Below are positions 9,221-17,433 of a DNA stretch of 37,102 nucleotides, piece by piece. Numbering within the stretch: the first letter of the stretch is position 1; each line of letters begins with the position of its first letter. Where the stretch lies: assembly GCA_022592445.1 (NCBI GenBank), contig JABYQR010000420.1, positions 1 through 37,102 of the forward strand, written 5' to 3'. Under the pieces are notes generated by a model. The model saw nothing but the letters and a program-made list of their open reading frames with translations, made no database searches and was not told the origin of the DNA. Source of the DNA: Cytidiella melzeri (Eukaryota > Basidiomycota > Agaricomycetes > Polyporales > Irpicaceae). Both the position numbers and the translations under genes were made by a program.

Positions 9221-10240
9221 TCAGTCGGACGTCACATCCTCCGAGTCGGAGGGCAAGCGTATGCAATCCGACAGTCCGTCCTCGCTGGGAGTATCCAGGA
9301 CGTAATCAAAGCAAGGCGTTGGCGGTCCAGAAACACCTGACTCGGAGAGCGTGCTTGGGCCAGTCGACTGTCCCAGGTCTGCATCAGGCATCACATTGGG
9401 TAAAAGGTCCAACAACGGCGAAACCTCCTCTTTGACAATGACAACAACATCTCCTTTCTGTTGCGGAACACCACTTTCCTTCGCCGGCTCGGGAGACGAG
9501 GACCTACGTCGCTTCTTCGGCCTTTCCGAGCTCAGCAGAGCAGGATTGATCGTTAGCGCTTGACGAGGGTTGGGAGACTTGAGTCTCATAGCCCTCTGAC
9601 GTTGTACTCCTCCTTCCTCGACCAGTACGAGATTGGGAAGGAGGATATAGATGTTGGAGTGTGGATAGAAACACCTGTCTGGAGCCTGAAGAATCGTCTG
9701 AGTAGATGGCCACGCAGGACATTGCTGAGCAGTGAACGTAATACTTACGAGACTATATTCGCTGGGGGGCAGCCCGCCATGAGCTTGTGACAGTATCCCA
9801 GGGAAAAGAACACACACTGACTAGTCCTTTCGACCCAGTAAGCATGCATCCTTTCTTACAGGAAGTTCTTGAGACTGGACTATGTGGCCTACGGGAGAGC
9901 GCAAAGCCCAGAAGTAAGAGCTGAAGTACTTACCACTTGACTACCGATTGGTTGTGCATTTGGCTGTGCGGCCACTTCACCTGTCACATTATTCTTCCTG
10001 TTTGAATCCCTGTTGCTGCTATCAACAAGCTTGTTGTTCGCAGGAATAATCACAAAGTGCGAACAACAAGATCGTCGATAGAAGCAACAGGAACCAAAAC
10101 AGGAAGAATAATGTGACCATACAAAGGCAAAAACAGGGCCAGCCTATACAGCAACCTACAGCGGGCCAGGGCTTGGCCACCACCGCACATCGTGCGGTCA
10201 AAGGCAAGGCCTACACAATAGCCGTACTCGGTTTGTCCAT
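9221..10240 (-). pseudogene. Orphan family paralogue A2, broken by inversion and deletion
   Basis: The paralogue has the same plan as A1. An ATG at 10240-10238 opens MDKPS but meets a stop at 10211-10213 after nine codons. The end of exon 1 (FVIIPANNKLVDSSNR... to IGSQV|gtaagt) is recognisable around 10055-9935, exon 2 around 9880-9771, and exon 3 runs from ~9711 to the TGA at 9221 with the same ERPKKRRRSSSPEP and SEDGL/SDSED..TSD features. Exon 3 lacks about 330 nt relative to A1 (the region with the EIGGPW segment). Between 10043 and ~10225 the interior of exon 1 lies in reverse orientation (see the inverted repeat). It probably no longer makes the full protein, although the part of exon 3 that remains is open. 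Confidence 0.7.
9983..10117. repeat. Imperfect inverted repeat, ~60-bp arms, 15-bp loop, in A2 exon 1
   Basis: Arm 9983-10042 and the reverse complement of 10058-10117 match over most of their length, with ggaataatcacaaag between them. Sequence past the right arm (to ~10220) is also exon 1 material of A1 type but on the plus strand. This marks an inversion with fold-back duplication rather than a terminator hairpin. The copy at 36860-36983 has a shortened right arm. Confidence 0.8.
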
Positions 10241-10690
10241 GCTGAATTCAAAGAAACAAATTCGAGTTTCTCGAGGTTTAACAGCGACCACGACGACCGC
10301 GTACGAGGACGATTGCAAGGACGAATGGGGGCAGAAGAAAGAGGCGGGGGAGACTATGAATCACTCGACAGATGAATGGGTCCTTGTAGATGCTGTCGCG
10401 TGGGTACGGAGGAGGGGAAGGTGAGCAGTGATGGAAAGGCCACACGACTGCTTGCACAAGAGACAGCACGCAACGCGTTTCCAGTGGTAGTGGATATAAC
10501 TACGCGAACAAATCCGGCAGTAGAGGAGATCAGTCGCGCAACACCAAGGGTGCTCTGGACAGCGTTGTTGTTGAGTGAGGACGACGGGTGGTGGACGATG
10601 AGTGACGAGAGACGGGTGGTGGACGATGATCGATGAGTGACGAGAGACAGGGAATTGATATAGAGGGTGGGTGGTGCCAGAGGTCGCGCG

Positions 10691-10960
10691 TCAGACTAAT
10701 AACCGCCCAGAATGACCAGGCCCCCGGAACGCCCACCAAGAGGTTCGATCCAAAAAATCCAGGCTGTACTTACGAGCAACGAGATTGATATCTGACTCAG
10801 AAACGTATTCGACAATAGCTACATAGCATCGCGGTACCGACATTTTAACACCTAGTATGTCCGGGCGCTGCTGGAGACCCTGTTGAGTCATATCCAAGGT
10901 CATAATCATACCAGCATGTCTTCATTCCATTGCTCGCAACAGCGCTAATGAACTTACAAG
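10691..10960 (-). other. Short unrecognised sequence between the duplication and the hydrophobin promoter
   Basis: A minus-strand frame from 10909 (MIMTLDMTQQGLQQ...) runs to a gtaagt donor-like site near 10775. It could be the first exon of a gene cut by the duplication edge near 10690. Nothing in it is recognisable, so no function is proposed. Confidence 0.2.
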
Positions 10961-10967
10961 TCGCACG

Positions 10968-10976
10968 TATATAAAA
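10968..10976 (+). promoter_or_regulatory. TATA box of the hydrophobin gene
   Basis: TATATAAAA lies 76 bp upstream of the hydrophobin ATG, a suitable distance for a basidiomycete gene with a short leader. Confidence 0.6.
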
Positions 10977-11051
10977 GCCCACTTACGGCGACATACAACA
11001 GCACTCCGAGTCGCTCATACAAGCTAGATCCCACGTCTGACCATAGCTACC

Positions 11052-11516
11052 ATGCTTGCCACCACCCTATCCACCGTCCTCGCCGTCACATCCCTCGCGA
11101 CGGCAGCACTCCCCCCTGCGAGCCAATGCGAGTCACCACCAGTCCAATGCTGCACCACCCTTGCACCCGCGGACAACCCAACAGTCGCGATGGTTCTGAA
11201 AGGCCTTGGTATCACTCCCGTGTACCCTGACGAACTCGCCGGACTGACCTGCTCCGCAATCAACGGGACCGTTGGTCCAGATGGAAACGCCGCCTGGTGA
11301 GCATTGAGGCCTTAGCTGAAAGTGAGTGTCCGCTGAACAGTGGATGGCATACGTCCGAGAAAAGCGCTACCAACTTTACACCTGTTTGTTGTGGTCAAAT
11401 CTGTGAGTGCATACTACGGTGAGATCGCAGTGCTGTAACACTTACGTGTAGGGGATCTAGCACAAGACCCTTCGGGTATCGATGTTGACTGTGTGATTGT
11501 TGACCCACTGGCATGA
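11052..11516 (+). CDS. Class I hydrophobin, 115 aa, three exons
   Basis: Hydrophobins are small secreted proteins that self-assemble at air-water interfaces and coat hyphae, spores and fruit bodies. The ATG at 11052 starts a hydrophobic signal peptide (MLATTLSTVLAVTSLATA). Exons 11052-11296, 11365-11402 and 11452-11516 join through GT-AG introns of 68 and 49 nt. The joined protein has the eight-cysteine pattern C-X6-CC-X32-C-X14-C-X7-CC-X16-C, with the fifth cysteine codon made across the first splice junction. The spacing fits class I rather than class II. X7 between the fifth cysteine and the second pair is a little longer than the common X5. An alternative acceptor at 11340 would move the cysteine and fits less well. 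It stands alone between the segmental duplication and the membrane-protein gene. Confidence 0.88.
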
Positions 11517-11786
11517 GCATATTCGTTGCGTCCTGCAGTCAACGTCCGGACCGTGACAGACGGATAGCATGGTATGAGGCAGTGATGGATATATTTGTCG
11601 TGGGCGTGGTGAACTTGGTATACATGCTTGGTGATACAAAAGCACATTGCAATCGAAAGCGAGTCAGACAGTGTCATTATTTCATGCAAAGGTTCAGAGC
11701 GCGAGACATAAGGCCTGCGAAAGAGTCACGACATGAGCACACGTGAGGATAAAGAGGAAGGTAGCATACTTACCTTGAATCAGTCG

Positions 11787-13720
11787 TCACAGCTTTGGAG
11801 AAACTCTCCCCCTCACCTCCACAGAGTACAACTCCTTCTTCTCATCTTTACCCAGCTCGGTTTCCTGTAGCAGCACCGCAGACATACTCGCCATGTTCCC
11901 ATTGGACGATATGCCTGACAGTCCAAGACCAGCGGTAGGACTTTCCGCTTGTAGGTCTTGAGCAGATCCGCGTACTACACGACGGCCTCTGTCTTCATCC
12001 TGCGCTTGCTGCTGCCTATTACGCTCCCTCATGCGCTCCGCACGTCCAAACTGGCCGTTCGTCAACCAGCTCCTGCGCCATCCAGCTTCCTTTGACCCAT
12101 ACGCGCCAAACGTCCTAAGAATCAACACAAAATACACGATGCCAACGCCGAAGAGAACCGTCAGCACAATTCGAATGGCAAGTGCGTCTCCGGGAGAAAG
12201 CGGCGGGCGAGCGCCATCCGATGAATCATCCGATGACCCTGTTCGCCAGACAAACGAGAGGATGGCGAGGCAGAAGGATAGCATCGACCATGAAAGCCAC
12301 ACAGCAGGCATAGAAAGTAACACCCATATGTTCCACCAGATCATCGTCTTGGACCTCTGCGCCTCCTGCAAACAAGAAAACTAAGTAATGAACAGGATAT
12401 AGCTAGCAATGATAACGTACCTCCGCCCATCGTGAGGCTTTGTACATTGTGCGCATCGTCCCGAATTGGACAATGTATATACAACCATATGTCAAGCTCA
12501 TTAGCGCACAAATCAGGGAAAACAGCGCAGCCCAGCGTGTCAGAGGGTCCCCGGCTGCATCTTCAATTTGAAACAATGTCAATAGAGCCCTGGACACACG
12601 GTTAAGCATGTGCGAATGAGTGAACCGAGATTTAAAGAACTGACGTGCAGACCAAAACCGATACCAAGTTCAGGGTCTTCCATTCACGAAGGAGTGAGTC
12701 GACGAATACCTCCCAAGAGTGTTTGAATCGCGACAACGCTGGAGAGACTGTAGGCGGATCCCATTGGTCAGGGAAGGGAAAGACAGAGTCGCGAGGCCTG
12801 AACCCAGCTGATCTCGCTGTCGTCCCTGCTACAGCTGCGCCCATAGTCATGCCCATGCTGGCAACTGAGCCTATGGCATCGACACCATCAGCTCGGGCAG
12901 GTGCACACGCTGCTATCATCCGTTGCACTTCATGCTTGCTCACTTCCGCGTCCTCAAATATCCGTGCGACGCGTGAAAAGTAGAACGCAGGTAGACGGAG
13001 GAGTACGTTGAGGTAAATTTGACGAGGTAAGGCGTCTACGAGAAAGAGACGAATGCCAGTCCCACATGCGCGCATCTTGGGTCTCGACGATGAGCGACGG
13101 CCAATGGGAAGAGGCAGACAGCAAGCGCATGCATCTCCACAGTTGAGCTCCAGAGGGGGTCTTTGCGGGGTAGAAGTGGGAGAGCCGAAGAACCGAATGT
13201 GAATTTGAAACGGGTCATGAGGGATGAAAGGCTCGTCACGAGAATGGGCTCGATGCAGGTTCCACCCAAAGAGTCGACGGGGAGAAGTTGTTCGAGACGG
13301 AGACGGTGACCTGGACGCTGGAATAGCTGCACCTTCTTTGTTCGGCGATGAACTCGACTGCTGATGTGGCCGAGAGCCTGCTGGTGAGCTTTCATCGGAC
13401 CTGACAGACTCTACGCCTGACTCGTGTCTTTGAGAAGCACGACTGGAAGTGGCTGTCAAGTCGTAAGCCTAATATTTAGTAGAGGAGACAGAGCGCATAC
13501 TTTGCTTCAAGTTGCGGAGCGCAGCCGGAAGGGTACCACGGTCACTGTCGAACGAAACGCGCTGTTTCGGCGTGTCTCGTTCGTCGCGGTGTACGGAGCT
13601 TTCTGACTCACTATAGCGAGAGCCGGGAGTTGGAATACGTGAAGGAATGATTGCAGGTAAAGAGGAAGAGGCTTCAAAGCTTATGGGTGTTGCCGAGAGG
13701 TTGCAGACGTCTACTACGGA
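11787..13720 (-). CDS. Multi-pass membrane protein, conserved hypothetical
   Basis: Four minus-strand exons: ~13720-13501 (5' end uncertain), 13452-12645, 12589-12421 and 12365-11787. The introns are 48, 55 and 55 nt, all GT-AG. The N-terminal third is Ser/Pro/Arg-rich and looks disordered (RSPSPSRTTSPRR). A cysteine cluster CGDACACCLPLP follows, then LLRLPAFYFSRVARIFEDAEVS. At least four hydrophobic segments follow: VSVLVCTALLTLFQI, WAALFSLICALMSLTYG, WWNIWVLLSMPAVWLSW and IRIVLTVLFGVGIVYFVLIL. The tail is hydrophilic and ends SPKL. I believe similar proteins are widespread in Agaricomycetes without a known role, but that is memory only. No ATG is in frame in exon 1 before an upstream TGA, so a further 5' exon or leader intron must exist. 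The reading frame is otherwise intact. Confidence 0.75.
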
Positions 13721-13899
13721 AATTCACGCGGAAACAGACATAAAGTTCCATTTCATCTATTGTGTCCCATGCATATGCTGGTTGGTGTACTTCCTTAGGC
13801 CTCACCGTTCTCTGTTGCAACAACTGCGTCCAAAACCGCGATAACAGCAACAGAGCAGCATTGTCAGAAGCCGAGACAACTCTGCTTGCGCTGATCACA

Positions 13900-14456
13900 C
13901 GTATCTATATATTACAAATAAAAGATAGTATTATTACTACTATTATTTATGGTAATCCCCTGTCACTTCCTATTTTTCCCCTCTTGCTGTGTCCGCTCCA
14001 ACGCACTTCTTGCCATCACCTCCAACTCGTCCTCGCCCTTGTTGCCCTCCTCCTCGCCACTCATTGTTTAGTACACGCTTGTGGCGTGGTACCAACTCGA
14101 CACGCCTGTGGCGTAGTCAAAAACCACATCGAGCAGTCTGACGACACTCGTTCGCTGACCGGACGCAAAGGAGGTCTTGTGGGGTAGGATTGGGATAGAA
14201 TTGTGCAGGTTTTGGACCGCAGGTATGTCGCCTTCTCATCTTCAGCCCTTGCCACGCTTTACCTAGCCACGCAGCTGAGCCCCAGTTGCACCCACTTGAA
14301 CGGTAAGTTGCGTCAGTCATCTTTCTCATCTCCCTTTCTCCGTACAACATGTCTGTGGGAAGGTGCGAGAACGAGCGGCCGCAGAGTTACACAACACTTA
14401 AGCCGTCTCACTCAATCCAACTGCAGATGTGTCTGTCATCATTGGTTACAACAGTG
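13900..14456. other. Intergenic sequence with weak gene relics
   Basis: It starts AT-rich (13905-13950) and then becomes mixed. A short frame around 14061-14187 (HACGVV...SLTGRKGGLVG) carries a twice-occurring cgcctgtggcgt-like phrase but has no family resemblance I can name. Nothing firm can be called. Confidence 0.3.
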
Positions 14457-14790
14457 AGTTGTCGTTGCCCTCACCCTCGCCCTTGTTGTTGCCCTTGCCC
14501 TTGCCCTTGTTGCCCTCTTGCCCTTGCCCTCACCCTCACCCTCACCCTCTCCCTCTCCCTTGTTGCCCTCTCCCTTGTTGCCCTCGTTGTTGCCCTTGCC
14601 CTCTCCCTTGTCGTTGCCCTTGCCCTCATTGTTGCCCTTGCCCTTGACTGCTCTCACTCTCGCTTTTGCCTTTTCTCTCGCCCTCTCCCTTCCATGTCCT
14701 CGCCCTCAGCATTTCTTGTCCTTGCCCTCTCCCTTTCGCACCTTCGCCCTTGCTGTTGCTCTCGGCCTCACCCTCACTGCTGGTTTCACT
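14457..14790. repeat. Degenerate CCCTNN hexamer tract, strongly strand-asymmetric
   Basis: About 330 bp is dominated by CCCTTG, CCCTCA, CCCTCT and CCCTCG steps on the plus strand, with almost no G runs. It begins right after an intact-looking stretch and decays towards 14790. Antisense frames give Lys/Gly/Glu-rich strings that are only composition. It is a minisatellite-like tract and not canonical telomere repeat (CCCTAA is not seen). Confidence 0.8.
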
Positions 14791-15007
14791 CCTGCTTTTG
14801 CTATCTCAGTTGTTGTAGACACCTGTGTTGTTCTGGGACTGCCTGTGGCGTCCAATTGCTCCCGCATCTTGTGCAACTGTGTCGCCAGAGCTGCTGTGTA
14901 AACCTGTGCAACTGTGTTGCCCAGCTGCATAAGTTGGATTGGACAGACTCTGAGGTGAGTTCTGTCACAAGCTGCATACATCCTTACCGATGTCTATCTT
15001 TATCTAG

Positions 15008-15290
15008 ATGGTGCACCACAGGCTCAATGAACGGGAGGCCAACCCCAATCCATATGTCAACTTCATCGTTCCTCTGCCAGTCTGAGATGCAGCTGCCCAG
15101 GAGGATGCCAGACAGCTGCTCCGAGCCTTGATGGCGCAGGTCAAGCCTGTCATGAAGGCTCATCAACTTCAGGTGAACAGCATCGAGGAGGTATGTCCAT
15201 GTCAGTTCAAGCGACTACATGTATGGGGATTCTGACCATGTTATGTTCAGTACCATGGTGTGCACACTGTATGTGCTAATCTATTATACA
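15008..15290 (+). pseudogene. WLM-domain (Wss1-like metalloprotease) N-terminal fragment
   Basis: An ATG at 15008 opens MVHHRLNEREANPNPYVNFIV, then a TGA at 15083-15085. The same frame continues with EDARQLLRALMAQVKPVMKAHQLQVNSIEE to 15190, a gtatgt...gttcag intron (15191-15250) and a tyrosine codon. This is the usual start of fungal WLM proteins (SUMO-linked DNA-repair proteases), in which this helix is followed by a FAGRNW-type segment and a HELxH zinc site. From 15251 the sequence no longer matches, so the catalytic part is missing. The preceding segment (14830-14954, ending in gtgagt) may hold an upstream exon. With an in-frame stop and no active site it is a relic. The family assignment is from memory. 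Confidence 0.6.
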
Positions 15291-15959
15291 AAGATTGCGT
15301 ATTGATGGCTAACACCTCTTCAGAACGAACAAATCAGACCATCTGGCATGTTCTGTCTGTGGTACACCTAGAGGTGAAAGTGACTGGGAAGGGGTCTCCG
15401 GATAACATGGCTTTTGTATTGTACTATGAGCGTTGAATTCACAATTTGTTTGTTTATGTAAATTGCTACTGAGAACCTGAAGTTCATGCCTCAAGAAAGA
15501 AGTGGCATCCTTACCTAGTAAGCACAGCAAATTGACATAGACTTTGAAAATGAACAGGTGCTCACACCCTTTGCATACTGGAGTAGCACCTTTATCTATG
15601 CGGTGATTGGCATGTTTGATCTTTCAACAGTCAACGTCAACAGTTAATCAGTAAAGTACTACTCCCCACCCCCCCTCCCCCTCCTCCTCTCCCCTTCTCT
15701 CGCTCTTTCTATGCCTATTTCACCCTTGCCCATCCAGCCCCTTCTCCCACATTTCCTGTCCCTATCCTGTTGTAGCCCTTGCACCATCCCTGTCTTTTCT
15801 ACCTCGCGTGCCTGATGTGCCTGACTGTCTCACATTTCTATCTATTCTTGTTGCCGTCTCAACCCAAAACATTTTTCTTTGCTGGGGATTTCCTTTTTGG
15901 TAACTATTATTCTTCTCTGCATGATCATCTGTAATAATACTATCTTTTAATTGTAAGCA
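15291..15959. other. Non-coding or intronic sequence upstream of the 15.96 kb gene
   Basis: There is no long frame. A C-rich tract lies at 15662-15700, and a pyrimidine-rich stretch ends in a plausible acceptor (ttgtaagcag) at 15959. This stretch may be an intron or leader of the next gene. Confidence 0.35.
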
Positions 15960-17318
15960 GCTCCACGTATCGAGTCTCAGCATCCTCCAGCTCCAACGGC
16001 CGAGTACTCCAACAATGTCACGAGACAATGGAACAATTGTAAGAAGAACATTCTCAATGACTTGCACTTGTGGCGGCGGGAGGTTTGGCAGGCTGAGTAC
16101 CAGCCAGCAATCTTTCCACCTGGGTCTATTATTTCTGACCGCATGCTAGCTACACTGGTGTTTCAAGCATGCATCAAGACCATGGGAGACCTACAAATAG
16201 TGTTTCCTGACTGGGCTTGGGCTGATGGACTCGGAGCAAGGCTGCTCGAAAGGGTCCTGGATTTAGATACTAGCTGGCTGGCAAATCACGAGCTTGAGAA
16301 GCACACCACAAGTACAGTGCACAAAGAGAACACAGCTATACAAAGAGCTGTAACCAACAAAAACCGAAACAAGATTTGCAGAGGGGACCGTCTAGCCAAG
16401 AAACTGGAAGACGGCATGCTCCCCCCACTGGCAGGCTCTTATCTTGCGTGGGAACAGGACATTGCCAACTTTGTCCTCCAGGATGACCCTCAAGACCCAA
16501 CGCATCCTCTGCCTGTACCTGATCCCTTAGAAGAGGCTCCGCTCCGCTATTATCTCAAAAGCGAGCTGACTGTTTCGCTTGAACTGAAGACCCTTGTCTC
16601 GACCCCCCCTCTGGATGCTGAACCTGTAGCTATGTATACTCGCCTGACTCCTACCTCCGAGCCCACTCTCATTACTTGCCGACCCACTAAACGCACTGCT
16701 CCAACATCACAAGCACCACATGACTCGTCTCCTGTTGTCTCTGCCAAACGCAAGGGTCGCCCTCGGCCTCGTATTGTATTCAAGTCGCCTACCACTCCTT
16801 CTGAAGAATCAACACCACCTTCGTCAATGTTGCCTACCCAGTCTGATGCTACCAAACTCCCTTGTATAGTGTTCAAGTCGCCTATTGCTTCCCCTCTGGC
16901 CTGCATTAAAAATCTCCCATCTATGACTCGTGACGTGCCTACTTTGCCCTTGTCTGCACCCTTGCCTGTAGCTTCTTCACCCTCAACCTTGCCTGCAACC
17001 TCAGCTTTGTCCGTACCCTCAATTTTGTCCCATGCCAATGTTGTTTCATCTCACACCAACGTTGCACCACGACAAGCAAAACCAAAGGCCAAGCCTTGCA
17101 AGTCCTCCAACACCAAGCCTCGCAAGTCCTCCAACACGCACCAGACTGTTTCTGCACCATTCCAAGCCAAAGCAGAACAGGTGTTTGTTGATGTATCCCT
17201 GTCATCTACTATGACTGACCCAGTACTTTCCAAGAGTTGTCCGAAGCCTTGCCCAGTCACTAAACCTGTTACAGTGCCCTCTAACACTGATAACAAAGAC
17301 GTCTTGTGCAACCATTAA
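15960..17318 (+). CDS. Unrecognised protein with Trp-rich N-terminus and long Pro/Ser/Thr-rich tail
   Basis: An open frame without internal stops runs from about 15960 to a TAA at 17316-17318 (~450 codons). No clear start ATG is in frame at its beginning, so it probably begins in an earlier exon; the acceptor at 15959 fits. The N-terminal ~130 residues look folded: NILNDLHLWRREVWQAEYQP, IISDRMLATLVFQACIKTM and FPDWAWADGLGARLLERV, followed by a basic NKNRNKICRGDRLAKKLEDG. The rest is Pro/Ser/Thr/Lys-rich, with a repeated IVFKSP motif (three times, RPRPRIVFKSP...PCIVFKSP) and basic KPKAKPCK stretches, which suggests a disordered nuclear or DNA-associated protein (inference). A fragment of a second copy lies at 1346-1413. 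It converges with the DUF6589-like gene, stop to stop 116 bp apart. Confidence 0.6.
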   Translation, partial: APRIESQHPPAPTAEYSNNVTRQWNNCKKNILNDLHLWRREVWQAEYQPAIFPPGSIISDRMLATLVFQACIKTMGDLQIVFPDWAWADGLGARLLERVLDLDTSWLANHELEKHTTSTVHKENTAIQRAVTNKNRNKICRGDRLAKKLEDGMLPPLAGSYLAWEQDIANFVLQDDPQDPTHPLPVPDPLEEAPLRYYLKSELTVSLELKTLVSTPPLDAEPVAMYTRLTPTSEPTLITCRPTKRTAPTSQAPHDSSPVVSAKRKGRPRPRIVFKSPTTPSEESTPPSSMLPTQSDATKLPCIVFKSPIASPLACIKNLPSMTRDVPTLPLSAPLPVASSPSTLPATSALSVPSILSHANVVSSHTNVAPRQAKPKAKPCKSSNTKPRKSSNTHQTVSAPFQAKAEQVFVDVSLSSTMTDPVLSKSCPKPCPVTKPVTVPSNTDNKDVLCNH

Positions 17319-17421
17319 AACAACTTCAGTTTGATTAGAATAGTTGCATATGTAATACCGCACGAATTCAAACAACTTTGGTTTGCTCAGAATAATTGCA
17401 TTTGTACTACCACACAAAAAT
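17318..17421. repeat. 52-bp tandem duplication between convergent genes
   Basis: Two units begin AAACAACTT(C/T) at 17318 and 17370 and continue GGTTTG/AGTTTG...AGAATA.TTGCAT.TGTA.TACC.CAC. They differ by substitutions only. They overlap the stop of the plus-strand gene and fill its 3' end. AATAAA near 17419 could serve as a poly(A) signal. Confidence 0.7.
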
Positions 17422-17433
17422 AAATGAAATTAT

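Larger units (their letters stand above)
4244..10235. repeat. Segmental duplication copy A (direct repeat of 31152-37102)
   Basis: The sequence from 4244 onward matches 31152 onward in the same orientation, with scattered substitutions and small indels. It continues until the window ends at 37102, which corresponds to about 10235 here. The repeat includes 229 bp of a Copia-2 LTR, a spacer, the intact orphan gene, a long spacer and the broken paralogue. The left edge at 4244 falls inside the LTR, so the duplication arose after Copia-2 inserted. Within each copy, the parts around 5150-7255 and 9000-10690 are themselves diverged tandem versions of one gene unit. Confidence 0.9.

Noticed and set aside
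10727..10755. B-box-like GGTTCGATCC as a tRNA gene
   Set aside because: No A box, no paired T-stem and no acceptor stem can be built around it.
13600..13620. GACTCACTATAG, part of a T7 promoter, hinting at vector contamination
   Set aside because: Only 12 bases match, they lie inside an open exon of the membrane-protein gene, and no other vector sequence is near.
14457..14790. Telomere repeats
   Set aside because: The steps are CCCTTG, CCCTCA and CCCTCT; no CCCTAA array is present.
16550..17038. 162-codon minus-strand frame
   Set aside because: Antisense to the Pro/Ser/Thr-rich tail of the plus-strand gene; its Gly/Glu/Val-rich string is the mirror of that composition.
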